A stretch of DNA of 64,000 nt from Pelomonas sp051857475 (GCF_051857475.1 NZ_JBPZGZ010000002.1:310001-374000); one strand, 5' to 3'. Numbered from the stretch's first letter, positions 41,692 through 50,635 are shown. Program-made: numbers and translations. The notes: a model not told the origin generated them from the letters alone.

Positions 41692-43488
41692 ATGAAACAC
41701 CTGTTCGCCGCGCTCGCCGTCTGCCTGTCGCTGGGCACTCCAGCCCACGCGGCCGAGCCCGTCAAGACGCTGCGCTATGCCTTCAGGGTGGCCGAGACCG
41801 GGTTCGATCCGCCGCGCATCTCCGACATCTACTCGCGCACCGTCACGGCCCACATCTTCGAGACCCTGTACGCCTTCGACCCGCTGGCGCGGCCGACGCG
41901 GCTGCTGCCGCTGCTCGCCGACGGCGAGCCCGTGGTCAGCGCCGACTTCAAGACCTTCACGCTGAAGGTCCACCCGGGCATCTACTTCGCCGACGACCCG
42001 GCCTTCAAGGGCAGGAAGCGCGAGGTCACGGCGGCCGACTTCGTCTACAGCATCAAGCGCTTTGCCGACCCGGCCAACAACGCCCAGGGCTGGGTCAACT
42101 ACGAGGACCAGGCCATCGTCGGCCTGACCGAGCTGCGCGAGCAGCTCCTCAAGAGCAAGAAGCCCTTTCCGTATGACAGCGAGATCGAGGGCGTGAAGGC
42201 CCTGGACCGCTACACGCTGCAGATCAAGACCCACGGCCCGCGGCCGCGCCTCATCGAAGCCATCTTTGCCGGCAACGACATCTATGGCGTCGTCGCCCGC
42301 GAGGTCGTCGAGTTCTACGGCGACCACATCATGGAGCACCCGGTCGGCACCGGCCCCTTCCTGCTGAAGGCATGGCGGCGCAGCTCGCAGATCGTGCTCG
42401 AGCGCAACCCGAGCTACCGCGAACGCCATTACGAAGCCCAGCCTGCCGCCGATGACAGGGAAGCCCAGGCCATCTACGCGAAGTTCAAGGGCCGCCGCCT
42501 CCCGATGATCGACCGCGTCGTCGTCGACATCATCGAGGCCGACCAGCCGCGCTGGCTGGCCTTCCTGAACGGCGAGCACGACTTCATCGAGCGCGTGCCG
42601 GAAGCCTTCATCACCCAGGCCGCGCCGGGCGGCAAGCTGGCGCCGGGCCTGGCCAAACGCGGCATGCATGCCATCTTCACGCTGGCGCCCGACATGTCGC
42701 TGGTCAGCTTCAACCTCGAAGACCCCGTCGTCGGCGGCCTCACACCCGACAAGGTCGCGCTGCGCCGCGCCCTGTCGCTGGCCTATGACATGGACAAGGA
42801 GATCCGCCTCGCGCGCCGCGGCCAGGGCGTGCCGGCGCAAGCCCCCATCGTGCCCAACACCAGCGGCTACGACCCGGCCTTCAAGAGCGAGATGAGCGAC
42901 TACGACCCGGCCCGTGCCCGTGCGCTGCTGGACATGTACGGCTATGTCGACAAGGACGGCGACGGCTGGCGCGACCTGCCCGACGGCAGCCCCTTCGTGC
43001 TGACGCGCAACACACAGTCGGACTCGCTGAGCCGCTCGCTGGACGAGCTGTGGGACAAGGCCCTGCGCGCCATCGGCATCCGCATGCAGACCAAGGTCCA
43101 GCAGTGGCCCGAGAACCTGAAGGCCGCGCAGGCCGGCAACTACCAGATGTGGCCCGTGAACTCCTCGGCCGCCTCCTCCGACGGCCAGGAGGCTCTGCAG
43201 CGCCTCTACGGCCCGGCCTCGGGCACGCAGAACCTGCCGCGCTTCAAGGACGCCCGCTTCGACGCGCTGTACGACCGCATGCAGGCCATGCCCGATGGCC
43301 CCGAACGCGACGCGCTGTTCAAGGAGGCCAAGCGCATCGCCGTGGCCTATCTGCCCTGGAAGGTCGGCGTGCACCGCATCGTGACCGACATCGAGCAGCC
43401 GGCCATGACCGGCTACTACCGGCCGCTGTTCTGGCAGGACTTCTGGCAGTTCGTCGACATCGAACCGGGCAGACAGCCTGTCCACTGA
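41692..43488 (+). CDS. Peptide ABC transporter binding protein (YejA-like), copy 2
   Basis: A 598-residue paralogue of the preceding protein; signal MKHLFAALAVCLSLGTPAHA. Shared blocks include LRYAFRVAETGFDPPRISDIYS, FYGDHIMEHPVGTGPF, ALRRALSLAYDMDKEIRLARRG and DKDGDGWRDLPDG. The copies diverge mainly in the ligand cleft region and C-terminal third, suggesting different peptide preferences for one importer. It probably shares a transcript with copy 1 (19-bp gap). The sequence between 43489 and 43592 holds no further gene. Confidence 0.93.
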   Translation: MKHLFAALAVCLSLGTPAHAAEPVKTLRYAFRVAETGFDPPRISDIYSRTVTAHIFETLYAFDPLARPTRLLPLLADGEPVVSADFKTFTLKVHPGIYFADDPAFKGRKREVTAADFVYSIKRFADPANNAQGWVNYEDQAIVGLTELREQLLKSKKPFPYDSEIEGVKALDRYTLQIKTHGPRPRLIEAIFAGNDIYGVVAREVVEFYGDHIMEHPVGTGPFLLKAWRRSSQIVLERNPSYRERHYEAQPAADDREAQAIYAKFKGRRLPMIDRVVVDIIEADQPRWLAFLNGEHDFIERVPEAFITQAAPGGKLAPGLAKRGMHAIFTLAPDMSLVSFNLEDPVVGGLTPDKVALRRALSLAYDMDKEIRLARRGQGVPAQAPIVPNTSGYDPAFKSEMSDYDPARARALLDMYGYVDKDGDGWRDLPDGSPFVLTRNTQSDSLSRSLDELWDKALRAIGIRMQTKVQQWPENLKAAQAGNYQMWPVNSSAASSDGQEALQRLYGPASGTQNLPRFKDARFDALYDRMQAMPDGPERDALFKEAKRIAVAYLPWKVGVHRIVTDIEQPAMTGYYRPLFWQDFWQFVDIEPGRQPVH

Positions 43489-43592
43489 AATGGCCGGTCG
43501 CATCCCACGGAATCGACCGACTGTCGCAAGCGGCTCGCACCTACGCACGGTCTCGCTAGGCTTCGCATCATCAACACCGAAAGGAGTCCCAG

Positions 43593-43922
43593 ATGAACGA
43601 CGCCGAAGAACTCAACAAGCTCGCTGACCTGCATGCCCGCGGTGTGCTCAACGACGAGGAGTTCGCCAAGGCCAAGGCCCGCGTGCTGGGCGGCCATACG
43701 CAAGCTCCCTCGGGTGCGGCGCCGGCGCCGGCCGTGCAAGCCGTCAACAGCCTGCGTCGCACCCGCATCGACCGCTGGCTGGGCGGCGTCTGCGGCGGCA
43801 TCGCCCGCATCACCGGCCTGGACTCCTGGATCTGGCGCCTGATCTTCGTGGTGCTCTTCCTGGCCTTCGGCAGCGGCATCCTGCTCTACATCCTCCTTTG
43901 GATCTTCGTCCCCGAGGAATAG
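43593..43922 (+). CDS. SHOCT-like plus PspC domain protein
   Basis: A 109-residue protein. The N-terminal 35 residues (ELNKLADLHARGVLNDEEFAKAKARVLG) are a SHOCT-like helical hairpin, and the C-terminal 60 are a PspC domain: RWLGGVCGGIARITGLDSWIWRLIFVVLFLAFGSGILLYILLWIFVP, with one or two spans. PspC proteins join the phage-shock membrane-stress response. No pspA/pspB is nearby. A strong AAAGGAG lies upstream of ATG 43593. Confidence 0.9.
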   Translation: MNDAEELNKLADLHARGVLNDEEFAKAKARVLGGHTQAPSGAAPAPAVQAVNSLRRTRIDRWLGGVCGGIARITGLDSWIWRLIFVVLFLAFGSGILLYILLWIFVPEE

Positions 43923-43946
43923 CCCACCCCCTACGGCCTGACGGCC

Positions 43947-43999
43947 GCCCCCTCAAGGGGGCACTGCCAGTGGCCCGGCAAAGCCGGTTCCACGGCAGT
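43947..43999. repeat. REP-like double hairpin
   Basis: GCCCCC-TCAA-GGGGGC (43947-43962) is followed by a long bulged stem ACTGCC(a)GTGG / CCAC-GGCAGT (43963-43999) with an inner GGC-AAA-GCC. Together they fill most of the 153-bp gap between the PspC gene and the acyltransferase gene. The form suggests a dispersed REP/BIME-type element. No T-tract follows. Confidence 0.5.
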
Positions 44000-44075
44000 C
44001 GCTGGAGGGGTCGGCCCTAGGGGCCTTCGTGACGAGAGCGCGGGTATGCTGGGCTGACAACTCCGGAGACAGCGG

Positions 44076-45695
44076 ATGAAACAGCTCGCCGGCCTCGACG
44101 CCAGCTTCCTCTACCTGGAAACGCCGCAGATGCCGATGCATGTCGGCGCCCTGCATCTGCTGGAGCTGCCCGAGGGCTACGACGGCGACTACATCGAGGA
44201 CCTGCGCGAACACATGCGGGCCCGCATGCCGCTGCTGCCGGCCCTGCGCCGCCGCCTCGTGGCCATGCCGCTGGGGCTGTCCAACCCGGGCTGGGTGGAC
44301 GCCGAACCCGATCTGGAGGAACACATCGTCGAGATCGCCCTGCCCGAAGGCAGCGGCATGGCCGAGCTGGAGGCCCAGGTCGGCGCCCTGCACCCCGTCC
44401 TGCTGGACCGTGGCCTGCCGCTGTGGAAGTTCCACGTCTTCACCGGCCTGGAGCCCGGCGCCGACGGCCAGCAGCATGTCGCCCTCTACACCCAGCTGCA
44501 CCACGCCGCCGTCGACGGACAGGCCGCCGTGGCCCTGGCCCAGGTCATCCTGGACCTGAGCCCCGAGCCGCGTCCCATCGACGCCATCGCCGCCCGCGGC
44601 AAGAAGCGCGGCCAGCTCGGCACCGTCGGCATGCTGCGCGCCGCCGTCTCCCAGCAGTGGAAGCAGACCGTCAAGCTGGCCCGCTCCCTGCCCAGCGCCG
44701 CCAACATCCTCGGCAATATGGCCATGGGTTATGCCGGCGGTGCGGCCGCGGGCGCCTCCATCGACAAGCTGCGCACCCTGCTGTCCGGCGTCGCCTCGCA
44801 GACGACGGCCGTCGTGCGCGGCAAGAAGGCCGTCTCCAGCCTGGGCCCGGCGCCGCGCACCCGCTTCAACGTCAGCCTGTCGGACTCACGTTCCTTCTCC
44901 GGCGTGACGCTGTCGCTGGCTGAACTGAACCGCACCCGCAAGCGCCACCACGCCAGCGTCAACGACGCCGTCCTTTTCGTCATCGGCGGCGCGCTGCGGC
45001 GCTTCCTGACCAAGCACGGCCCGCTGCCGCGCAAGAGCCTGGTCGCCGCCGTGCCCGTGTCCACGCGCGCGGCCGGCGACACCACGTCCAACAACCAGGC
45101 CACCATGACCTTCATGAGCCTGGGCACGCACCTGAGCGACCCGAGCGAACGCCTGGCCCACGTCATCGCCTCCAGCAAGGCCATGAAGGCGCAGATGAGC
45201 CAGCTCAAGAGCCTGATGCCGACCGACTTCCCCAGCCTGGGCATTCCCTGGCTGATGCAGGCCGGCGCCATGCTCTACGGCCGCGCCAAGGTGGCCGAGA
45301 AACTGCCCGTCGTCGCCAACGTCGTCATCTCCAATGTGCCGGGGCCGCAGCTGCCGCTGTATCTGGCCGGCGCGCAGATGCTGACCAACTACCCGACCTC
45401 CATCGCCGTGCACGGCCTGGCCCTGAACGTGACGGTGCAGACCTACAACCAGTCGCTGGACATCGGCCTGATGGCCTGCGGCGAGGCCATGCCGGAGACG
45501 GCCGAGTTCGCGGCCTATGTCGAGGCGGCCTTCATGGAGTTCCAGGCCCTGCCGGTGGCCGACGTCGTGGAGCCCGAGCCCGCGCCGGTGGTGAAGAAGG
45601 CGGCGGTGAAGAAGGCACCGGCCAAGAAGGTGGCGGCGAAGAAGCCCGTGGCAAAGAAGGCGCCCGCCAAACGACGCACAGCCGCTGCGGCCTGA
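44076..45695 (+). CDS. Wax ester synthase/diacylglycerol acyltransferase (WS/DGAT)
   Basis: A 539-residue enzyme that esterifies fatty alcohols or diacylglycerol with acyl-CoA to storage lipid. The catalytic HHxxxDG motif is LHHAAVDGQA (His142-His143, Asp147). The N-terminal MKQLAGLDASFLYLETPQMPMHVGAL and the C-terminal NVVISNVPGPQLPLYLAGA also mark the family. The last ~35 residues are an extension of KKA/PAKK repeats (VVKKAAVKKAPAKKVAAKK and so on), a histone-H1/AlgP-like tail that is not part of WS/DGAT. The tail could bind nucleic acid or polyphosphate or anchor the enzyme to lipid bodies. Confidence 0.93.
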   Translation: MKQLAGLDASFLYLETPQMPMHVGALHLLELPEGYDGDYIEDLREHMRARMPLLPALRRRLVAMPLGLSNPGWVDAEPDLEEHIVEIALPEGSGMAELEAQVGALHPVLLDRGLPLWKFHVFTGLEPGADGQQHVALYTQLHHAAVDGQAAVALAQVILDLSPEPRPIDAIAARGKKRGQLGTVGMLRAAVSQQWKQTVKLARSLPSAANILGNMAMGYAGGAAAGASIDKLRTLLSGVASQTTAVVRGKKAVSSLGPAPRTRFNVSLSDSRSFSGVTLSLAELNRTRKRHHASVNDAVLFVIGGALRRFLTKHGPLPRKSLVAAVPVSTRAAGDTTSNNQATMTFMSLGTHLSDPSERLAHVIASSKAMKAQMSQLKSLMPTDFPSLGIPWLMQAGAMLYGRAKVAEKLPVVANVVISNVPGPQLPLYLAGAQMLTNYPTSIAVHGLALNVTVQTYNQSLDIGLMACGEAMPETAEFAAYVEAAFMEFQALPVADVVEPEPAPVVKKAAVKKAPAKKVAAKKPVAKKAPAKRRTAAAA

Positions 45696-45827
45696 TCGCG
45701 ACGGAGCGGTTCGCCCGCTCCAGCGAAGTCGCCAACGCGACACCCGAGCCCCCGGGCAAGCACGCCCCGAAAACAGGCGACAGCTGGCTAACATCGGCTT
45801 GCTTTGCCCGCTCCCGCTTTTGTCCGC

Positions 45828-46664
45828 ATGCCCGCCTCCCGTTCGCCGCGCCCGTCCCCTCATTTCGGGCGCTGGCACAAAACCCCCACCACCCCTCATC
45901 CCGACTGGTCCGACCTGCGCGCGCCCAACGCCTGGCTGCTGATGCTGGAGGGTCGCGCCCCCTGGGAATACGCGGCCCTGCTGGCCACCATGCCGTGGAT
46001 GAAGAAGCTGCCGCACGGCGACGGCCATCCGGTGCTGGTCTTCCCGGGTCTGGGCGCCCATGACTTCACCACGGCACCGCTGCGCGCCATGCTGGATTCG
46101 CTGGGCTATGCCACGCAGGGTTGGGGCCAGGGCTTCAACTTCGGCCCGCGCGCCGGCGTGCTGGAGCAGACCAAGGCCGACCTGGTCGAGCTGCACCGCC
46201 GCCACGGCCGCAAGGTCAGCCTCTTGGGCTGGAGCCTGGGCGGCATCTATGCCCGCGAGTTGGCCAAGGAATGCCCGGAGCTGACGCGCTCCGTCATCAC
46301 CCTGGGCACGCCCTTCACCGGCCATCCGCGCGCCACCAACGCATGGCGCTTCTTCGAGATGGTCAGCGGCCATGCGTCCAACGACCCCGACCTGCTGGAG
46401 GCGATCCGCAAGGCGCCGCCGGTGCCGACGACCTCCATCTACTCCAAGACCGACGGCGTCGTCGCCTGGCGCTGCAGCGTCAACGAGCCCTCGCCGCTGG
46501 CCGAGAACATCGAGGTCCAGGCCAGCCACATCGGCCTGGGCGTGAACCCGATCGCGCTGTACGCGCTGGCCGACCGCCTGGCGCAGCCGGAGGGCGAGTG
46601 GAAGCCTTTCGAGCCCAAGGGGGCGAGGCGGTGGTTCTACAGGACGCCCGTGCAGCCGGGGTGA
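45828..46664 (+). CDS. Alpha/beta-hydrolase (esterase/lipase-like)
   Basis: A 278-residue protein with the nucleophile elbow LLGWSLGGIYAREL (Ser about 135 from ATG 45828), preceded by HPVLVFPGLGAHDFTT, an oxyanion-hole region. Catalytic Asp may be in SKTDGVVAW and His in ASHIGLGVNP. No signal peptide is obvious. It is next to WS/DGAT on the same strand (132-bp gap), so lipid-ester turnover is a plausible role. The alternative TTG start at 45804 adds eight residues without homology support. Confidence 0.85.
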   Translation: MPASRSPRPSPHFGRWHKTPTTPHPDWSDLRAPNAWLLMLEGRAPWEYAALLATMPWMKKLPHGDGHPVLVFPGLGAHDFTTAPLRAMLDSLGYATQGWGQGFNFGPRAGVLEQTKADLVELHRRHGRKVSLLGWSLGGIYARELAKECPELTRSVITLGTPFTGHPRATNAWRFFEMVSGHASNDPDLLEAIRKAPPVPTTSIYSKTDGVVAWRCSVNEPSPLAENIEVQASHIGLGVNPIALYALADRLAQPEGEWKPFEPKGARRWFYRTPVQPG

Positions 46665-46765
46665 TTGCCTGTCGCGTTGATCGCCATCGCAGCAGCGGCC
46701 GCCGAGTCCGTCGTCATGGTGCAGTATTCGACATGGTGAATTTGTGAGTCGTTGACGGCTGAACC

Positions 46766-47536
46766 ATGCCCTGGACTTTTGCCCACCCGGCGGCCATCCT
46801 GCCGCTGCGGTCTCTCTGCCCTCGCTGGCTTTCTTTTCCCGGCCTCATCCTCGGCGCGATGTCTCCGGACCTGAGCTACTACGTGGGCATGCACGGCCCC
46901 TGGTCGGCGTTCTGCCACACGCCAGAGGGCGTCGCCACGGTCTGCATGCCCGTGAGCCTGCTGCTGCTCGCACTGCTGCTGCGCTTCTCGCTGCCACTGA
47001 CCGTGCTGTTGCCGGAGCCTCACCGGGCCTTCATTCGGAGCCAGTTGCAGCAGCCTGAGCGCGCGGCCTGGGTCAGCCTGGCAGTGGCCGTGCTGTCCAT
47101 CCTGCTCGGCGCGGTCAGCCATGTGCTGTGGGACTCGTTCACGCATCCGGGCCGTCTGGGCGTCGAGATGCTGCCCTGGCTGGGGCAACCGGTCTTCGCC
47201 GCTGGGGACCGGCAGTTCCGAGTCGTCAACCTGTTGCAACACCTGAGCACTGCGGCAGGCGTGGCGGCCATCGCCGTCGTCTACTGGCGCGCGCTGCGTG
47301 CCCGGCGGCAAGCCATTGCACCCCGGCGTGACGCCCGCCGGACCCGGCTGTTGCTGGCCTTAGCTGCGGCTGCGGCTGCAGTCGGCGCGTTATCTGCTCA
47401 CGCACTCACGGCGACCACCCTGCCCGCCTATGCCTCGCACCTGCTCGTGCGCACGGTCGTCTGGAGCACCAGCTGCTTCGTCACGCTGTTCGTCATCGGC
47501 AGCCTGGCCTGGTGGCGCCGCCTGGGTGACGGCTGA
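46766..47536 (+). CDS. DUF4184-family membrane protein
   Basis: A 256-residue multi-span protein. The family opening MPWTFAHPAAILPLR and the loop LGAMSPDLSYYVG are present, and GAVSHVLWDSFTHPGRLGVEMLPWL (about 112-136) contains the conserved His/Asp residues. The arrangement (His after the first strand, MSPD, SHxxxD) resembles membrane metal-dependent hydrolases of the YdjM type, so a hydrolytic role is possible. The upstream 101 bp holds no gene. Confidence 0.85.
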   Translation: MPWTFAHPAAILPLRSLCPRWLSFPGLILGAMSPDLSYYVGMHGPWSAFCHTPEGVATVCMPVSLLLLALLLRFSLPLTVLLPEPHRAFIRSQLQQPERAAWVSLAVAVLSILLGAVSHVLWDSFTHPGRLGVEMLPWLGQPVFAAGDRQFRVVNLLQHLSTAAGVAAIAVVYWRALRARRQAIAPRRDARRTRLLLALAAAAAAVGALSAHALTATTLPAYASHLLVRTVVWSTSCFVTLFVIGSLAWWRRLGDG

Positions 47537-47591
47537 CCCTTCAGCCGCGCCCTTCCCTCATCTCGCGGTAAGGTATCGCCTTCAACCGGAT

Positions 47592-48194
47592 ATGCCCATG
47601 CAACACCACACCCTCGCCGCCGAAGACAAGGCCGCCAAGAAAGACGCCCCCGAGAAGATGGAAGAGCAACTGCTCTTCAAGGGCCGCTTCGTGATGATCT
47701 TTGGCGAGATCGACGACAAGATGGCCCAGGCCACCTGCCGCCGCCTGCTGGCCCTGTCGCAGGAGTCCGATGCCCCCGTCACGCTGCTGATCTCCAGCCC
47801 CGGCGGCCACGTGGAGAGCGGCGACGCCATCCACGACATGATCCGCTTCGTGCGCGCGCCCGTGAACGTCGTCGGCACCGGCTGGGTGGCCAGCGCGGCC
47901 ACGCACATCTACCTGTCCGTGCCCAAGGAGCGCCGCTTCGCCCTGCCCAACACGCGCTTCATGATCCACCAGCCCGCCGGCGGCGCCGGTGGCCAGGCCA
48001 GCGACATCGCCATCCAGGCCAAGGAAATCATCCGCACCCGCGAACGTATCGCCGCCGTCATCGCCAAGGAGACCGGCCAGCCGCTGGAGCGCGTGCGCAT
48101 CGACATCGAGCGCGACTTCTGGATGAGCACCGGCGAGGCCATCGAGTACGGCCTGGTGTCCCGCGTCATCGAGAAGCAGAGCGAGCTGGGCTGA
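47592..48194 (+). CDS. ClpP-like serine protease
   Basis: A 200-residue ClpP-fold protein. The triad can be placed: Ser in GWVASAATHIYLS (about 101), His in MIHQP (about 124) and Asp in ERDFWMSTGEAIEYGLVSRVIE (about 175). The oxyanion segment is SSPGGHVESG. Classical ClpP is paired with ClpX/ClpA; here no AAA partner is adjacent, and the N-terminal extension (MPMQHHTLAAEDKAAKKDAPEKMEE) is unusual, charged and may replace the axial loops. It may be an accessory ClpP2. ATG 47598 is an alternative start. The next gene follows within 10 bp. Confidence 0.88.
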   Translation: MPMQHHTLAAEDKAAKKDAPEKMEEQLLFKGRFVMIFGEIDDKMAQATCRRLLALSQESDAPVTLLISSPGGHVESGDAIHDMIRFVRAPVNVVGTGWVASAATHIYLSVPKERRFALPNTRFMIHQPAGGAGGQASDIAIQAKEIIRTRERIAAVIAKETGQPLERVRIDIERDFWMSTGEAIEYGLVSRVIEKQSELG

Positions 48195-48203
48195 TCCGCG
48201 CCC

Positions 48204-49100
48204 ATGAAGGTCTCCGCCAACGGCGTCCAGATCGAAGTCGACATCCGCGGCCCCGAGGACGGTGAACCGCTGGTCCTCATCATGGGGCTGGGCATGCAGC
48301 TCATCGCCTGGCCCGAGGGCTTCGTCGATGAGCTGGTGCAGCGCGGCTTTCGCGTCATCCGCTTCGACAACCGCGACGTCGGCCTGAGCCAGCCCTTCGA
48401 CGAACTCGGTGCCGCCAACATCCCGCTGACGGCGCTGCTGCACACCCTTCATCTGCCCATCAAGGCGCCCTACCAGCTCGCCGATCTCGCGCGCGACACC
48501 GTCGGCGTGCTGGATGCGCTGGGCATCGCCAAGGCCCATGTCTGCGGCGCTTCCATGGGCGGCATGGTGGCCCAGCACCTGGGCTTCGCCCATGCACAGC
48601 GGCTGAAGAGCCTGACGCTGATGATGACCACCAGCGGCGACCGCAGCGTGCCCAAGGAAAGCCTCAGGGTGCGCGGTGCGCTGCTGTCACGCCCCAAGCC
48701 GGCCAGCACGCCGCAGCAGAAGTTCGAGAACATCCTCGACCACTACGTCGGTCTCTACGGCATCATCGGCAGCCCCGGCTACCCGCCCGAGCCCGAAGTC
48801 CTGCGCGAACGTCTGGCGCGCGGCGTGAAGCGGTCCTTCCGGCCTCAGGCCGTGGCGCGTCAGATGGTGGCCATCGCCGCCGATGCCCACCGCGCCGAGC
48901 GCCTGCCACGCATCACCGCGCCCACCCTGGTCATCCATGGCGAGGCCGATGCGCTGATCCCGGTCGCCGCGGCACACGACCTCGCCCGGCGCATACCCGG
49001 CGCGCAGTTGGAGACGATTCCCGGCTGGGGACATGACCTGCCCGAGGCGCTGTGGCCGCAACTGTCAGCCGGCATCGCCGCCAACGCCGCCCGGGCTTAG
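48204..49100 (+). CDS. Alpha/beta-hydrolase (fold family)
   Basis: A 298-residue hydrolase of the haloalkane-dehalogenase/esterase-like class. The oxyanion site is VLIMGLGMQLIAWP, the nucleophile CGASMGGMVAQHLG (Ser about 115), the acid is in VIHGEADALIPV and the His in IPGWGHDLPEALW. The gene begins 9 bp after the ClpP-like gene, so they are co-transcribed. The last 4 bases overlap the convergent EF-hand-like gene. Substrate unknown. Confidence 0.9.
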   Translation: MKVSANGVQIEVDIRGPEDGEPLVLIMGLGMQLIAWPEGFVDELVQRGFRVIRFDNRDVGLSQPFDELGAANIPLTALLHTLHLPIKAPYQLADLARDTVGVLDALGIAKAHVCGASMGGMVAQHLGFAHAQRLKSLTLMMTTSGDRSVPKESLRVRGALLSRPKPASTPQQKFENILDHYVGLYGIIGSPGYPPEPEVLRERLARGVKRSFRPQAVARQMVAIAADAHRAERLPRITAPTLVIHGEADALIPVAAAHDLARRIPGAQLETIPGWGHDLPEALWPQLSAGIAANAARA

Positions 49101-49642
49101 CCCCCCGCCGCGCCCAGCTGGTCGACGGCCTCGTAGGCCTTGACCGCGGCGCCAGCCTCGGCAGCGCGCGGGGCGCTGGCCTCCGCCTTCGCCTGCTTCT
49201 CGGCGGCCAACCTGGCCTCGTAGGCGGTCTCTTCCATGGGCGAGACCTGGCCGTCCTGGTTGGTGTCGGCCAACTCGTAGGTCTGGCGAGTGCTGGAGGT
49301 GCTGGCCGCGCTGCTGGCAGCTCCGCCGCCACCGGCGGGCGGCGCGCCGCGCGCGACGCTGACATTGCCACCGTCCGTGGCGGCTGCCTGGGGCTCAGGC
49401 GCCTTGGACGCCTGCAGCGTCACCTGGCTGCCGGCATCGCCATCCGGCTGGGTCTGCAGCTGCTGGGTGCTGGGAGCCGCCTGGGCCGCCGCCTCGGCCT
49501 GCCTGGCGCCCTCGGGTGAGATCCTGACGACAGCGGCCTGCTGATCTTCGACCTTGGGCTGACTCTTGCCGCTGGTGTCCGCCCATTCAGCAGGACGGAG
49601 CAGGAGGCCGGCCAGGGCGGGGGTGTTGACGGTGGTGACCAT
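49097..49642 (-). CDS. Low-complexity protein with one EF-hand-like loop
   Basis: A 181-residue protein rich in Ala, Gln, Ser and Pro. The only clear motif is DTNQDGQVSPMEE (about 125-137), a 12-residue EF-hand loop with Asp, Asn, Asp and Glu at the calcium positions. The rest lacks signal or membrane segments. The start ATG 49642 has GGAG 8 nt upstream. It may be a calcium-dependent scaffold or a flagellar/surface-related protein; I do not recognise a family. Confidence 0.7.
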   Translation of the reverse strand: MVTTVNTPALAGLLLRPAEWADTSGKSQPKVEDQQAAVVRISPEGARQAEAAAQAAPSTQQLQTQPDGDAGSQVTLQASKAPEPQAAATDGGNVSVARGAPPAGGGGAASSAASTSSTRQTYELADTNQDGQVSPMEETAYEARLAAEKQAKAEASAPRAAEAGAAVKAYEAVDQLGAAGG

Positions 49643-49714
49643 GGGCGACTCCAGGGATAGATTCCGGCCTTTTCGGCAGCTTGGGGCCAGACTGAAGCGG
49701 TTTTTACATCTGCT

Positions 49715-50101
49715 TCACGGTCTTGCCCGCTGCGGGTCTCCCAGTTCGGCGTTCAGCGCGACGCCCGCCTTCACCAGGGCCAGGGCCACAGCCCGCTCCA
49801 GCGGCGTGTCCTCGCGCAACTCCAGCGTGCGCAGCTCGAACTTGCCGCCGCCACGCAGCCGCGGCTCCAGGTCCAGCAGACGCTTGCCGCGCCAGAAGCC
49901 GAACAGCACGCGGGTCGGCTCGGCACGGATCAGCAGCACCGGGCCGTTGCTGAAGTAGACGAGATGGCCCCACTTCAGGCGCTCGTCCAGGCCCGGCGCG
50001 GCCTCCAGCACGGCGGCGCGCAAGGCCACCACCCGGGACTGCTGCCATCCGCCCAAGGCGGCGACATAGCCGTCGGGGTCGGTGGCTTCCACGCGATACA
50101 T
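49715..50101 (-). CDS. DUF1801-domain protein
   Basis: A 128-residue DUF1801 protein: LRAAVLEAAPGLDERLKWGHLVYFSNGPVLLIRAEPTRVLFGFWRG is the central block, matching the family's LKWGxPxY core. The fold binds small ligands; its role is unknown. ATG 50101 shares its A with the stop of the copper-chaperone-like gene (TGATG), so both are translated together. The TTTTTAC run at 49700 follows the gene end. Confidence 0.85.
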   Translation of the reverse strand: MYRVEATDPDGYVAALGGWQQSRVVALRAAVLEAAPGLDERLKWGHLVYFSNGPVLLIRAEPTRVLFGFWRGKRLLDLEPRLRGGGKFELRTLELREDTPLERAVALALVKAGVALNAELGDPQRARP

Positions 50102-50514
50102 CAGCGTGCCGTCGCCTTGATCTCGACCGTCGTGCGCTGCTTGTCCTCGCCCTCGACGGTCAGCGTCAGTGGCACGGTCTCGCCGGCCTTGATCGGCGCC
50201 TTCAGGCCCATCAGCATGACGTGATAGCTGCCCGGCTTGAGCGCCACCGCCTGGCCCGCCGGTAGCGGCAGCGCTTCGACGGCACGCATCTTCATGACGC
50301 CGTCGTCCATCTTCATCTCGTGGATCTCGACCATGGCCGCCGCCGGCGAGCTGGCCGCCACGACCTTGACCGCCTTGGCAGACGTCAGCTGCATGAAGGC
50401 GCCGGTGGCCTTCTGCGGCGCCACGGTGGCGCGCACCCAGGGGTCGTCGACCTTGACTTGCGCCTGGGCGGCAAAGACGGCAGACAGGGCGGAGGCGATC
50501 AGCAGACGGCGCAT
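50101..50514 (-). CDS. Copper chaperone PCu(A)C-like protein
   Basis: A 137-residue periplasmic protein with signal MRRLLIASALSAVFAAQAQ. The PCu(A)C fold is visible from VDDPWVRATVAPQKATGAFMQL. Copper ligands match HxM-type spacing: VEIHEMKMDDGVMKMRAVEALPLPAGQAVALKPGSYHVMLMGL (about 68-110), with His/Met pairs at both ends. PCu(A)C delivers Cu(I) to the CuA centre of cytochrome oxidase. No oxidase or Sco gene is adjacent. ATG 50514 is preferred over 50535. Confidence 0.9.
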   Translation of the reverse strand: MRRLLIASALSAVFAAQAQVKVDDPWVRATVAPQKATGAFMQLTSAKAVKVVAASSPAAAMVEIHEMKMDDGVMKMRAVEALPLPAGQAVALKPGSYHVMLMGLKAPIKAGETVPLTLTVEGEDKQRTTVEIKATAR

Positions 50515-50581
50515 GGCGGGCTTCGGAAACGGCAAAAGCCTGCATTGTGCGCAGTCCGCCCGTCCCCCGCGCGGCCGGGGC

Positions 50582-50621
50582 TTGACGCCAGCTGTACACG
50601 TGTACTATCGTACTGATACAC
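50582..50621 (+). promoter_or_regulatory. Promoter-operator of the YtrA-type ABC operon
   Basis: TTGACG (50582-50587) and TATCGT (50606-50611), 18 bp apart, give a plausible sigma-70 promoter. Between them is the perfect 12-bp palindrome GTACACGTGTAC (50594-50605). GTGTACTA (50600-50607) and TGATACAC (50614-50621) form a second, imperfect dyad over the -10. GTGTAC/GTACAC half-sites fit a GntR/YtrA-type repressor. Confidence 0.65.
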
Positions 50622-50635
50622 GTAGGCAGTCAGCG

